Of a stretch of DNA of 64,000 bases, positions 44,645 to 54,194 are shown piece by piece. Positions within the stretch are counted from its first letter, which is position 1; every line of letters starts with the position of its first letter. Where the stretch lies: assembly GCA_035297145.1 (NCBI GenBank), contig DATGZN010000106.1:57331-121330 (forward strand), in the 5' to 3' direction. The DNA comes from QHXW01 sp035297145. Its GTDB lineage: Bacteria > Acidobacteriota > Terriglobia > Bryobacterales > Bryobacteraceae. A program made the translations under genes and the position numbers. The notes below the pieces were generated by a model that was not told the DNA's origin, did no database searches, and saw only the letters and a program-made list of their open reading frames with translations.

Positions 44645-45946
44645 TTATTCTGAAATACCGAACACGTGACTTAGGCCACGAACAATCAGCATGCCGTTGC
44701 TGAGAGCGGGCGTGGCCATCACCACCTCGTCCATCTTATTGGCTGACAGAAGCTCGAACGTGGGGCCGGCTTTGACCACGTACACGTCACCGTCTTCGCT
44801 CGCCGCATAGAGACGGCCGCCCGTTGCCACGGGCGATGAGGCAAACGCACCTCCCTCACCCAGGCGCTGTTCGTAGATGCGCTCGCCCGTCGCGGCGTTG
44901 TAGACCGTTAGAATTCCGCGATGGTTGAACGAATAGAAATAGTCGCCGTAGACAATGGGGGTGGGCAGGTACGGCGCACCTTTTTCCGTTCGCCAGGCCA
45001 CGTGTTCAGCCGCCACCTCGCCGGTTGCGCCGGGCTTGAGCGCGACGATCGGCTGGATGAAACGATAGTAGCCGCTCGCCAGATAAATCAAACCGTGTGC
45101 GGCAAAAGGCGTCGGCACCGAGATCATCGAGGTGCCTTTGATTTTCCATAGCTCAGCGCCAGTCGCAGGGTCGTAGCCGCGAAAGTACTCTGCGCCATTG
45201 GTGACAAGTTCGGCGCGCTTCTCTCCCTCGTAGACCGTGGGGGTCGCCCATGACGGGATCGCGTCCCGTTGCGTGCGCCAACGAGGTTTGCCTGTAGACG
45301 CGTCGAACGCCGCAAGGAAAGAACCCTTCTGCTGGTCGCACTGCACTATAACGAGGTCCTTATAAATGATGGGTGAGCTGGCGCTGCCCCACTTGTAGTC
45401 GGGCACGTCGAAAGCGCCTTGGTCGAGCGGCCCGACCTCTTGCTGCCAGAGCATCTTTCCATCCAGATCAAATGCATACAAGCCCTCGGAGCCAAAGAAA
45501 GCCACCACTCGCTTGCCGTCAGTAGCCGGCGTTGCCGAAGCGTAGCTGTTATGCGGATGGCGGGCAACCGCCGGAGCTCGCTCCGCCGCTACCTTCTCCC
45601 AGAGGATTTTGCCCGTCCGTTTGTCGAGGCAGTAGATCTTGAACTGTTGTTTGGTGAGATCGGTACGGAGGTCCGGTTGGCCTACCAGCGGATATTGGAA
45701 GACCGCCTTCGGATCGGCTGACACTGCCGTGGTGACAAAGACGCGGTCTCCCCAGACGATGGGACTCGAGTGCCCCAGGCCAGGAATCGCTGTCCGCCAG
45801 GCAATGTTCCGATTCGCCGCGACATCCCAGGAAACTGGTGTACTGTGCGGCGTGTCGAGGACGCCGGTTGCCCCGGGACCGCGGAACGAAGGCCAGTTCT
45901 GCGCCAGGGCCGGGACAGCCAGAAGGAAAACGAAGCCGCGCTTCAT
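44645..45946 (-). CDS. Secreted PQQ-like beta-propeller protein
   Basis: The 433-residue protein has a signal peptide (F-V-F-L-L-A-V-P-A-L-A-Q) and repeated blades with the W-rich PQQ pattern: L-D-K-R-T-G-K-I-L-W-E near 109, F-D-A-S-T-G-K-P-R-W near 213 and Y-D-P-A-T-G-A-E-L-W near 256. No dehydrogenase domain or PQQ-binding cysteine pair is seen, so it is a propeller scaffold rather than an alcohol dehydrogenase. It starts 12 bases after the DUF1501 gene and probably shares its operon. Confidence 0.9.
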   Translation of the reverse strand: MKRGFVFLLAVPALAQNWPSFRGPGATGVLDTPHSTPVSWDVAANRNIAWRTAIPGLGHSSPIVWGDRVFVTTAVSADPKAVFQYPLVGQPDLRTDLTKQQFKIYCLDKRTGKILWEKVAAERAPAVARHPHNSYASATPATDGKRVVAFFGSEGLYAFDLDGKMLWQQEVGPLDQGAFDVPDYKWGSASSPIIYKDLVIVQCDQQKGSFLAAFDASTGKPRWRTQRDAIPSWATPTVYEGEKRAELVTNGAEYFRGYDPATGAELWKIKGTSMISVPTPFAAHGLIYLASGYYRFIQPIVALKPGATGEVAAEHVAWRTEKGAPYLPTPIVYGDYFYSFNHRGILTVYNAATGERIYEQRLGEGGAFASSPVATGGRLYAASEDGDVYVVKAGPTFELLSANKMDEVVMATPALSNGMLIVRGLSHVFGISE

Positions 45947-45958
45947 AGTGCCGCGCCC

Positions 45959-47389
45959 TTAGGCCAGCATCTCTTGAATCACATTGCCGCCGAAGTCCGT
46001 GAGTTTCTCGTTCCGGCCGTTATGCAGGAACCACAAACGATTCTGATCGAGGCCGAGCAGTTGCAGGATCGTCGCATGGAAGTCCCGCATGTGATGTCTC
46101 GGCTCCAACGCATTTAGGCCCATCTCATCGGTGTCGCCTATCACCACTCCGGGTTTTACGCCGCCGCCTGCGAACCACATCGTGAAGCCGTGCGGATTGT
46201 GGTCGCGGCCGTTTCCGCCTTGCGACATCGGCAAGCGTCCGAATTCGGCGCCCCAGATCACCAGCGTTTCCTCCAGCAACCCGCGCTGCTTCAAGTCCTG
46301 CAACAGGCCCGCAATGGGCAGGTCCGTCATCCCGCACATCTTTTCATGGTTCGCCACCAGGTTGCTGTGCGCGTCCCACTGCACCGATACCGGGCCGCCA
46401 CCGGAATAAATCTGCACAAACCGCACACCGCGTTCCACCAGGCGTCGCGCGAGCAGGCAACGTGTCCCGAACTCCGCCGTCTGCTTTTGGTCTAGTCCGT
46501 ACAACGATCGCGTGGCTTGATTTTCCTTGGAAATGTCCACCGCCTCCGGAGCATGGCTCTGCATTCGGAACGCCAGCTCATACGAGCTAATGCGCGCCGC
46601 CATCTCTGTGTCGGTGTCGAGCGTATCCATCTCGTTCATGCTTTGCAGGAAGTCGAGTGTGCGGCGCTGCCGCTCCGGGGTGACGCCCGCCGGCGGCTTC
46701 AGATTGATGATGGGATTCGGACCCGGCCGGAACACAGTGCCTTGATACACGGCGGGCAAGAATCCAGCGCCCCAGCAGGGCGTGCCGCCTTCAGGCGTGC
46801 CTTCGGGCTGCGGCATCACCACGTAGGCGGGCAGGTTTTCGCTCTCGCTGCCCAGGCCGTAGGTGATCCAGGAGCCCATGCTGGGATATCCCATCAGGAT
46901 GCGGCCCGTGTTCACCTGGTACATCGCCGGCGCGTGCACGGTGCTTTCCGTATAGAACGATCGCACGAAGCACAGGTCGTCCACGTGCCGAGACAAATGC
47001 GGGAAAAGCGTAGAAACTTCGCGTCCACATTGGCCGTACTTGTTGAACTTCCACGGGCTCTTCAGCAGCGGCGTGTCGCCCTTCGTGAACTCGCTGACCA
47101 CGGTGCCGTAGCTCGCGGGCAGCAGTTGGCCGTCGTACTTCTCCAGCGCCGGCTTAGGATCGAACGTGTCGATATGGCTCGGTGCGCCCACCATGAAGAG
47201 AAAAATCACCGACTTCGCCCGCGGCTTGAAATGCGGCGGCTTCGCGGCGAGAGCGTTCACCCGCTCTGTGGCGCCTGCCGGCGGGTCCAGGAGAGACGCC
47301 AGCGCGATTGATCCGAAACCATGTGCGGCGCGCACCAGAACATCGCGCCGCGTGACCGCGGGGCGGAAATGCCGATTTTCAGGGGACAT
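45959..47389 (-). CDS. DUF1501 protein with Tat signal
   Basis: The 476-residue protein carries a twin-arginine signal (T-R-R-D-V-L-V-R-A-A-H-G) and the DUF1501 pattern: F-L-F-M-V-G-A-P-S-H-I-D-T-F-D-P-K near residue 65, W-G-A-E-F-G-R-L-P near 390 and G-R-D-H-N-P near 406. The fold is related to alkaline phosphatases/sulfatases, but no reaction is established. The ORF runs further upstream, but the Tat motif marks ATG 47389. It overlaps the end of the DUF1549 gene by 11 bases; such pairs are a fixed unit in Planctomycetes and Acidobacteriota. Confidence 0.92.
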   Translation of the reverse strand: MSPENRHFRPAVTRRDVLVRAAHGFGSIALASLLDPPAGATERVNALAAKPPHFKPRAKSVIFLFMVGAPSHIDTFDPKPALEKYDGQLLPASYGTVVSEFTKGDTPLLKSPWKFNKYGQCGREVSTLFPHLSRHVDDLCFVRSFYTESTVHAPAMYQVNTGRILMGYPSMGSWITYGLGSESENLPAYVVMPQPEGTPEGGTPCWGAGFLPAVYQGTVFRPGPNPIINLKPPAGVTPERQRRTLDFLQSMNEMDTLDTDTEMAARISSYELAFRMQSHAPEAVDISKENQATRSLYGLDQKQTAEFGTRCLLARRLVERGVRFVQIYSGGGPVSVQWDAHSNLVANHEKMCGMTDLPIAGLLQDLKQRGLLEETLVIWGAEFGRLPMSQGGNGRDHNPHGFTMWFAGGGVKPGVVIGDTDEMGLNALEPRHHMRDFHATILQLLGLDQNRLWFLHNGRNEKLTDFGGNVIQEMLA

Positions 47390-49577
47390 AAACAAACTCG
47401 TTTCTGTTGAGTAACGCCAGACACATATCCACCAGGTTTCCGCCTTTGGCGAAAAACTGCTTGGCCAATTTCTGCTCCGCGGCTGACGGGGTTCGCGCCA
47501 GCGCCAGCTTCCAGGCCGCATTCACTTCGCAGGTCGGGGTGTTCTTCTTGCATTCCTTCTGCAGCCGGTCCGCGAATGCCTGCGATTGTTCCTTCATGAA
47601 ATCGCTGTTGAATAGCGACAGCGCCTGCAACGCGTGCGTACTTACGGGTCTTACCGGGCACGATGTAACCGCATCCGGCTGATCGAACGCCGTCAGCAGC
47701 GGCAGACGCACGCTCCGCTTGTCATACAAATAAATACTGCGCCGGTTCTGTACGCTCTTGTCCGGGCTCACCGGCCACAACCCGTCGCGCTCGTGCTCGG
47801 TGAAGATCAGATCGTAGACCTCAGGCTCAATTGGAATGAGTACGGGTCTCCCACCCATCTTCAGATTCAAACTTCCAGTCACAGAAAGAATCTCGTCGCG
47901 CAGCGTCTCGCCTTCCATGCGCTTGCGATTCATGCGCCAGTAGAGGCGATTGTCCGGATCGATGGTCTCACGTTCCTTGTCGGGCCCCGTGCCTTGCAGA
48001 TAGACGCTCGAGGTCACGATCATCCGGTCCATCGCCTTGATGCTCCAACCCTTGGCCACAAATTCCGAAGCCAGCCAGTCGAGCAGCTCGCGATTCGACG
48101 GGCGATCGCCCATGACACCGAAATCGTTAGGCGTCCGCACGATGCCGGTTCCCATCCGGTATTGCCAAATGCGATTCACCATCACCCGCGCCACCAGCGG
48201 ATTCTCCGGCGAAGTCAGCCAGTTGGCCAAAGCCGTGCGCCGTCCGATGGTTGCCCTGGGGATCTCGAACGCGGCCTTCAGCACCAGCGGCACTGCCGGT
48301 TCTACAGGATCCAGCTTGTTCTTGGGATCGCCCATGCGCAGCACATAACCCTGCGGCGCCGGCTCGTCCATATTCACGTATGCGTAGGCCTCGGGCAGCG
48401 GATCGGGCTCGGTGGCTTCGATCTGATGAAGCTGAATGCGCAGTTTCGCCCGCTTCTCCCGATCTTCCGGCGTCATGGCCGCCACCACAATGTCCCAGGT
48501 CGGCTCGATCTGACTCTTGGCGTTTTCCGCCAGAATCTTCTGTTCGTCCGTGCGCGACTTCTCCGGCGTCTTCCACGCTTCCTGGAGCTTTAGTTCCAAT
48601 TTTGCCAGATGCTTGGCTTCAATCCGCTCACGATACGGTTTGGCCAGTTCCTTCAGCGCATCTGCGACGGGCTTGAGCCTTTCGTGATAGGCTTTGTCCG
48701 CTGCTTCCCACGCGGCTCTCTCTTCCGGCGTTGAGAGATCAACGCCCTTGCCCTTAGCCCCGGCGAAAATCGCCTGCAACCTGTAATAATCCGCCTGGAG
48801 AATCGGATCGAATTTATGATTGTGGCAGCGAGCGCAGTTCACCGTCATGCCCAGAAACGTCTGGCCCACCGAAGTCGCGATCTCCGTGAGCACCTCTTCG
48901 CGGCTCATCTCGGGATCGATGTTCCCCGAGACCAGATGCTCCTGGCCGGCGCGCAGGTAGCCCGTGGCAATCAGCGCGTCCTTGCTCCCCGGAAACATCT
49001 CGCCGCCGGCGATTTGCTCTTTGACGAACCGATCGTACGGCTTATCTTCATTGAAAGCATTAATCACGTAGTCACGATAACGCCAGGAGTGTGTTCGGTC
49101 CGCGTCGAGCTCGAAGCCGTTGGTATCGGCATAGCGCACAACATCGAGCCACTTCAGCGCCCACCGCTCGCCATAGTGCGGCGAGGCGAGAAGCCGGTCC
49201 ACTACCTTTTGATAAGCGTCAGGAGACCGGTCGTGTACGAAGGCGTCCACTTCAGCCAGCGTTGGGGGCAGTCCGGTCAGGTCGAACGTCACAGGCCGGA
49301 TCAGGTGGATGCGGTCCAGCGGTTCAAACGGATGAAGCTGCTTGGCTTGAAGCGCCTTCAGAATGAAAGCGTCGATGGGCGTGCGCACCCAGGCATCCGA
49401 AACCTCGGGCACCGGTGGCCGTGTAACCTTCTGAAACGCCCAGTACTTACCACGCGCTCCAATGAATTTTGCTTCTTTGTCAGCCGGCGCGTTATCACTC
49501 GCCAAACCGGCACCTAGAATTGCCGCGGCTATCAACGCGGCCCAAAAGAGCTTACGCAACGGCGCCCCCCGCAGCAT
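47379..49577 (-). CDS. DUF1549/DUF1553 protein with a CxxCH motif
   Basis: The 732-residue secreted protein has a hydrophobic leader (F-W-A-A-L-I-A-A-A-I-L-G-A-G-L-A), a DUF1549 half (W-R-Y-R-D-Y-V-I-N-A-F-N near residue 165; V-N-C-A-R-C-H-N-H-K-F-D-P with C248-x2-C251-H252) and a DUF1553 half (V-N-R-I-W-Q-Y near 464; L-S-V-T-G-S-L-N-L near 560). The CxxCH is a classical covalent heme site and the two domains are usually found with cytochrome domains in planctomycetes; here no separate N-terminal cytochrome domain is present. Function is unknown. It is the second gene of the four-gene minus-strand run. Confidence 0.92.
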   Translation of the reverse strand: MLRGAPLRKLFWAALIAAAILGAGLASDNAPADKEAKFIGARGKYWAFQKVTRPPVPEVSDAWVRTPIDAFILKALQAKQLHPFEPLDRIHLIRPVTFDLTGLPPTLAEVDAFVHDRSPDAYQKVVDRLLASPHYGERWALKWLDVVRYADTNGFELDADRTHSWRYRDYVINAFNEDKPYDRFVKEQIAGGEMFPGSKDALIATGYLRAGQEHLVSGNIDPEMSREEVLTEIATSVGQTFLGMTVNCARCHNHKFDPILQADYYRLQAIFAGAKGKGVDLSTPEERAAWEAADKAYHERLKPVADALKELAKPYRERIEAKHLAKLELKLQEAWKTPEKSRTDEQKILAENAKSQIEPTWDIVVAAMTPEDREKRAKLRIQLHQIEATEPDPLPEAYAYVNMDEPAPQGYVLRMGDPKNKLDPVEPAVPLVLKAAFEIPRATIGRRTALANWLTSPENPLVARVMVNRIWQYRMGTGIVRTPNDFGVMGDRPSNRELLDWLASEFVAKGWSIKAMDRMIVTSSVYLQGTGPDKERETIDPDNRLYWRMNRKRMEGETLRDEILSVTGSLNLKMGGRPVLIPIEPEVYDLIFTEHERDGLWPVSPDKSVQNRRSIYLYDKRSVRLPLLTAFDQPDAVTSCPVRPVSTHALQALSLFNSDFMKEQSQAFADRLQKECKKNTPTCEVNAAWKLALARTPSAAEQKLAKQFFAKGGNLVDMCLALLNRNEFVYVP

Positions 49578-49622
49578 TAGTATAAATGTTTCCGGCCGCC
49601 GCAGGCAAAGATGCCAACCCGA

Positions 49623-52600
49623 TTAGCGTGAGCCGAGTTCCTGCAACGCTGTTTTGGCCAGATCGTTCTGCGGGTCCATCGTGAGGGCCCGGTTGAGCGC
49701 GGCTCGGGCTTGCTCGGTATGTCCGAGCGCCTTCAGGCCAAGACCGGCAAGGACGTACCGGATTACGCCCCGTGGCGGATCGGCCTCTCCGGCAAGCATT
49801 TCCTGGTCATCCGACAGGGCTGCGAGCCGCGCATATAGCGCGTGCGCCTCCGATTCTTGCTTCATATGCCCGAGTGCGACGGCTTTGAAGTAGTAGTGCT
49901 CCGACCAGGGCTCGCCCGGCTCAGTTGGCGACTTGAGCGGCTCCTCGGCGGCCCGTCTCCAGAGCGCCGCAGCTTCTTGAATCCTGCCGGCAGCCTCCCA
50001 TTCCCGCGCTGCCGCCACATACTCCCGCGCCTGCGATTCCATAGCCGGGCGGCCGACGCCGAGATTGCGCGGATACTCCGTCGCGCGCAGAAACTCAGCC
50101 GCTGCCTCCGCATGCCGGCCCCGCTGCTGATGTTCCCGTGCCAGCCCCAGGTGTGCCTTACGGAACGTTTCGAGGACGCTTTTTTCTCCTTCCCCGGATA
50201 CAAACTGCGTCTTGTCCATCAAGTTCACGGCGTCGGAATAACGGCCCGACTCCACCAGCGCCGCCGCCAACGCCTCCACAATCGACGAGCGTGATCGTAC
50301 CTTTTCGGGCGATCCTTCAAATAGCTCAACCGCCCGGCCCGCGGGTAGAATTTCACCCAATTCGAGGTACAGGTGGAAATCCTTCGGCGCGGCTTGGATG
50401 GCACGTTTATACTCAGCGATTGCCTGCTCCTTCTCGCCGCTTCTCCGGAGCGCCAGCGCCAGGTTTCGATGTGCGACGCCGTTCCCGGGATCGAGGCGCA
50501 ATGCGGCGCGCCACGCTTCCAATGCTTCAGAGATTCGCTCCTTCGATGCCAGCACGTTGCCCAGATAGAAGAACGCCCTTCCGTCTTGCGAGTTCTTCTC
50601 TAACGCGGCGCGCAGGACCGCAATCTCCTCCACGCGGTGCGGGAACACGTAAGCGGGATCGCCCTTGGCGCCGAGGTCGTACCCTTTTGCGGCCCGGGGA
50701 TCGTTCTTGCGCATCCCGCAGAAATAACCCAGAGCGTAGTGCAGCATCGGGTATGTCCCGCCCCGCCGCACGGCTTCATCCAGGACGTCGATCGTTTCTG
50801 CTATGCGGCCGGCGGCAGCGTAATCGAAGGCCAGTTCCAGCACGGAATCCGGATCACGCTCCATCAGGCGCCATAGTTCCTCATGAACCCGGTTCGCCTC
50901 CAGATCCTTGCCCCGTGCTTGGCGAATGAGATGTTGCTCGCTCAGGGCCAGGTAATCGATGGGCAGTTCGCGTACTACGGCATCGACATTTTTCTCGGCG
51001 TCATCCAGCTTCCCGGCCACTCGTTCAGACATCGCCAAAACGGTGCGCGCCTTCAAATCGCGTGGATCAAGCAGCACAGCCTGCGACAGATGCTCCAAAG
51101 CTTCCGGTGTTTGGCGAAGTTCGAGAGCCATCTCGCCCAGGACATAGCGCGCCGTTCCTTCCCGATAGCCTGAGCGCACGGCCCACAGCAATTCATCCTT
51201 GGCCGCCCGATATTGCTGCTGCGCCCGCCGTGTCAGCCCCAGGTAGTAGTGCGCATCGCCGTCATCGCGGTTCCGACGCAACGCCGCGGTCAGATGATCC
51301 GCGGCTTTGTCATACTCACCGCTGCGATAGAACGACAATCCCAGCGCCACGTGCGCCGGAGCAAATCCCGGGTCGCGTCGCAATGCTTCCAGGTAGGCAG
51401 CGCGTGACGCGGTTTCATTGCCTTTTTTATCGGCCGCTAATCCCTGCACGTACGCTTGTTCCGCGCTTCCGGCAACGGCGGAATCGGGAACGGGGCGCAT
51501 CGCCGGATGCCACTCCGGATTGCCGTCCAGTGGAGTATCGGTGCGATAGTCGGCCAACTCCCGTCCGCTTCCGTCCGCCAGCCGAACGGTAATCGGTTGC
51601 CCATCCACGCTAGCGGGAATGTCGAACGAAGCGTGAAACGCATCTGCCGGACCCAAACTTACTCGTTTTTCGGCGATCGTCTGTCCTTCAGCCTCCACCT
51701 TTATTTCGGCATCCTCAAATACAGCGTTGACGTTCGTCGCTACATGAAGCCGGCTTCCGTCTCGCGTTACCCGCAGCGTCGCGTCCCGAGTGGCCTCGCT
51801 GAAACCACCCCCCAGACCTTGCACCGGGTACCAATGCTCCACAAAATGTTCCACGCGGTGAGGCGCCAGAAACTCATGCTCCATCTGCGTCTCGTAGCGC
51901 CCTGCCTGGAATTCGACATACTGTCCATCTTTGTCGGTGAGCTTCTCGACCCAGATATTTCCCGCATCGTCGTTGCCCCAGGTCCAAGTCTTCTTGCCGG
52001 GTACCTCGCGATGATCGGCTACATGCACCACGCCCCAGTCCGACTTTTCGTAATAAACGCCCATGAAATCGCGTTTCGAGTTCCGAGCGAACAGCGACAG
52101 TGCATTGGGTACATCACGGTACGTGCTCACGTCGACCCCTTTTTCGACCGGGAAGGAAAAGATCGGCCAGTACGCGTGCGGGTAAGCCTCGCGCATGGGA
52201 TAGACGAATCGCAGGTCATCGGTGGCATGTGCGGCGGCGGTAGCCCAGAACCAGTACCGGCCCGGGATATCGCGCCGGTTGTTCAGCGTCACCTCGGTCT
52301 CCACTACCTTCCTTCCTGGACGCAGCCGAATCGTCACCGCCCACTGCATCCGTTGCACGCGCTCGGTGTCGCCTACCGTCACCGACGCCGATCCATCCTC
52401 TTCCGTCCGCAAAGAATAATCGACCGGTGAAATCGTCGTTACCGTGTGGCCGTCGGGAAAATTCCATTCGATGCCGCCCGAAACCCAGGCCCCACGGATG
52501 CCCACAATCCCGTACTTCATCACGTGGTTGGTGTAGAGCACGTCTCGATTCGCCGTCTTGTCGAATATGGCGTAGAGGTGGCCGCCGACCTCGGGCAACA

Positions 52601-52865
52601 CCGTCACCTTGAGATATTCATTCTCCAGATAGACGGCCTTGTACGTTTTTTCCACCCGCTGATTGGTGAGAGAGTCGAGCTTGGGGTACGGGTAGATGGG
52701 ACGGCTTCCACCGCTGCCCAGCACCGCCGGATTCGGATCGGCTGGACCCAACTCGTAAGTAGGAATCACTAGCGGCGCTTCCCAAACGCGCGCCGGTTGA
52801 GCCCCAGCCGCTAGTGCGAGAGGTAATGAGAGGAAGAGAAAGGCACGTCCCGAGAGTGTTGACAT
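49623..52865 (-). CDS. DUF5107 protein with a long TPR array
   Basis: The 1080-residue secreted protein has a signal peptide (F-L-F-L-S-L-P-L-A-L-A-A-G-A), a DUF5107 domain (about residues 50-340; V-L-P-E-V-G-G-H-L-Y-A-I-F-D-K, W-V-S-G-G-I-E-W-N-F-P), and then about 15 TPR units to the end (for example F-Y-R-S-G-E-Y-D-K-A-A-D-H-L-T near 510). The DUF5107 fold resembles galactose mutarotase-like sandwiches that bind sugars. It is the first gene of a run leading to the DUF1549, DUF1501 and PQQ genes, and divergent from an ECF-like sigma factor. Confidence 0.9.
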   Translation of the reverse strand: MSTLSGRAFLFLSLPLALAAGAQPARVWEAPLVIPTYELGPADPNPAVLGSGGSRPIYPYPKLDSLTNQRVEKTYKAVYLENEYLKVTVLPEVGGHLYAIFDKTANRDVLYTNHVMKYGIVGIRGAWVSGGIEWNFPDGHTVTTISPVDYSLRTEEDGSASVTVGDTERVQRMQWAVTIRLRPGRKVVETEVTLNNRRDIPGRYWFWATAAAHATDDLRFVYPMREAYPHAYWPIFSFPVEKGVDVSTYRDVPNALSLFARNSKRDFMGVYYEKSDWGVVHVADHREVPGKKTWTWGNDDAGNIWVEKLTDKDGQYVEFQAGRYETQMEHEFLAPHRVEHFVEHWYPVQGLGGGFSEATRDATLRVTRDGSRLHVATNVNAVFEDAEIKVEAEGQTIAEKRVSLGPADAFHASFDIPASVDGQPITVRLADGSGRELADYRTDTPLDGNPEWHPAMRPVPDSAVAGSAEQAYVQGLAADKKGNETASRAAYLEALRRDPGFAPAHVALGLSFYRSGEYDKAADHLTAALRRNRDDGDAHYYLGLTRRAQQQYRAAKDELLWAVRSGYREGTARYVLGEMALELRQTPEALEHLSQAVLLDPRDLKARTVLAMSERVAGKLDDAEKNVDAVVRELPIDYLALSEQHLIRQARGKDLEANRVHEELWRLMERDPDSVLELAFDYAAAGRIAETIDVLDEAVRRGGTYPMLHYALGYFCGMRKNDPRAAKGYDLGAKGDPAYVFPHRVEEIAVLRAALEKNSQDGRAFFYLGNVLASKERISEALEAWRAALRLDPGNGVAHRNLALALRRSGEKEQAIAEYKRAIQAAPKDFHLYLELGEILPAGRAVELFEGSPEKVRSRSSIVEALAAALVESGRYSDAVNLMDKTQFVSGEGEKSVLETFRKAHLGLAREHQQRGRHAEAAAEFLRATEYPRNLGVGRPAMESQAREYVAAAREWEAAGRIQEAAALWRRAAEEPLKSPTEPGEPWSEHYYFKAVALGHMKQESEAHALYARLAALSDDQEMLAGEADPPRGVIRYVLAGLGLKALGHTEQARAALNRALTMDPQNDLAKTALQELGSR

Positions 52866-52971
52866 CTTAGATTGCTCCTGCTTGTCACTGTTCCTCCCCC
52901 TCGATCAAGCCCTCTGCAAAGATATCAGGTGCGGTTTGCTGGTACAAACGTGTCAGGAGTTCCCCGCGGCC

Positions 52972-53544
52972 GTGACTACCTCTGATGTGGGGAAGATTGA
53001 GCCCCAAGAAGTCGCAAGATCCGGCCAGGATGAAGCCTACCGGCAGGCCGCCAGCGAGTATGGCACGGCTCTTGACCGGTTGGCCTACGCCTACGAAGCC
53101 GATCCGGACCGGCGCCGCGACCTCTCACAGGAGATTCATCTTGCGTTGTGGCGCAGCTTCGAAAAGTTCAACGGGCAATGCTCCATTCGAACCTGGATCT
53201 ATCGGGTTGCACACAACGTGGCGACATCGCACGTCATTCGGCAAAGCCGGTGGAAAAGAAACACGGCGGCCTATCTCACTTTGGAGGAAGCTGAGGCGCA
53301 GGCCAGTCGCGAAAATGTCGAAATATCTGCGGACCGCCATCAGACGCTCACCCGTTTGTTAGCCCTGATTCAGGGGCTCGATCTCATCGATCGTCAAGTA
53401 ATCCTGGCCTACCTGGAAGACCTCGACGCGGAATCGATCGGTGAGATCACGGGCCTCTCCACGGCGAACGTCTGGACTAGAGTGCACCGGATCAAGAATC
53501 TTTTGGTTCACCAGTTTCATAAAGGAGTTCGCGATGCCCGGTGA
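52972..53544 (+). CDS. ECF-like sigma-70 family sigma factor
   Basis: The 190-residue protein has a region 2 (R-R-R-D-L-S-Q-E-I-H-L-A-L-W, then R-T-W-I-Y-R-V-A-H-N) and a region 4 (L-I-D-R-Q-V-I-L-A-Y-L-E-D-L-D, then I-G-E-I-T-G-L-S-T-A-N-V) with no region 3. It would direct RNA polymerase to a set of genes. The start is uncertain: the open frame begins at TTG 52882, and GTG 52972 was taken because the sigma domain starts soon after it. The gene is followed by a membrane protein overlapping by 11 bases, a likely regulator of it, and is divergent from the DUF5107 gene 106 bases away. Confidence 0.85.
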   Translation: MTTSDVGKIEPQEVARSGQDEAYRQAASEYGTALDRLAYAYEADPDRRRDLSQEIHLALWRSFEKFNGQCSIRTWIYRVAHNVATSHVIRQSRWKRNTAAYLTLEEAEAQASRENVEISADRHQTLTRLLALIQGLDLIDRQVILAYLEDLDAESIGEITGLSTANVWTRVHRIKNLLVHQFHKGVRDAR

Positions 53545-54112
53545 CTGCTTGCCTGAAGATTTGCAAATTCTTTGGAAGGAGATGAGTATGAGTCCGTCAA
53601 CGTTTTCGCCGCCGCAGCTCCGTGCCGAATTGGAAAGGCTCAACGAAGGAAAACGCAGAAAGTCCATTGTCTTTCTTGCCGCTATGGGCACACTGATTGT
53701 CTCGTTTGCTTCGTTTTTCTTCCTGTTCCCCAACACGTTGGCGCGGACTGGATCCGTCCTGTCGGTCTTCGGCTTGGTCTATTGGTTGGCTCAGACTCGC
53801 ATGTCCCGTGCGCGGCCGATCTCGGAAATGGGCGACAGCAATTGTATTCAGTTTTACAGGGCGGAGTTGGTTCGCCGCCGCGATCTCTCCCGCGGTTTCC
53901 CACTCTGGTCGCGCATTCTACTGGCGATGCCACCGTGGATCGTCTTCAACTTGGGTTTTGCCCAACTCTACCCGAACCTCGCGCCCATCATGTGGTTCGA
54001 CTGCGGCACCATCGTCGCAGTCATCGCGTTCATCGTCCCGATGGGTCTGCGCCAGGCCCGCATGTACCAGCGCCGAATTGATTTGTTGGATGCCTTTCAG
54101 AGTCGTTCGTAG
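53534..54112 (+). CDS. Four-helix membrane protein coupled to the sigma factor
   Basis: The 192-residue protein has a soluble N-terminus of about 45 residues, then four hydrophobic segments at roughly residues 47-67, 73-91, 120-142 and 149-169. It starts at ATG 53534 with AAAGGAG six bases before it and overlaps the sigma factor gene by 11 bases, so it is translated with it. In ECF systems such partners often hold the sigma factor at the membrane, but no anti-sigma zinc-finger (HxxxCxxC) motif was seen, so this is an inference. Confidence 0.7.
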   Translation: MPGDCLPEDLQILWKEMSMSPSTFSPPQLRAELERLNEGKRRKSIVFLAAMGTLIVSFASFFFLFPNTLARTGSVLSVFGLVYWLAQTRMSRARPISEMGDSNCIQFYRAELVRRRDLSRGFPLWSRILLAMPPWIVFNLGFAQLYPNLAPIMWFDCGTIVAVIAFIVPMGLRQARMYQRRIDLLDAFQSRS

Positions 54113-54122
54113 GCGCCCTGTA

Positions 54123-54157
54123 GCGCGGGGATACCGCGCCGTTTGCGGGATACCCGC
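54123..54157. terminator. Two tandem hairpins between convergent genes
   Basis: GCGCGG and CCGCGC form a 6-5-6 hairpin (54123-54139), and GCGGG and CCCGC a 5-3-5 hairpin (54145-54157), in the 82-base gap between the convergent genes ending at 54112 and 54195. Both share the GGGATAC core. There is no T run, so factor-independent termination is uncertain. Confidence 0.35.
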
Positions 54158-54194
54158 GGCTTCTCTCGCCCGCGCCACGCGGAGTCTACCACCC

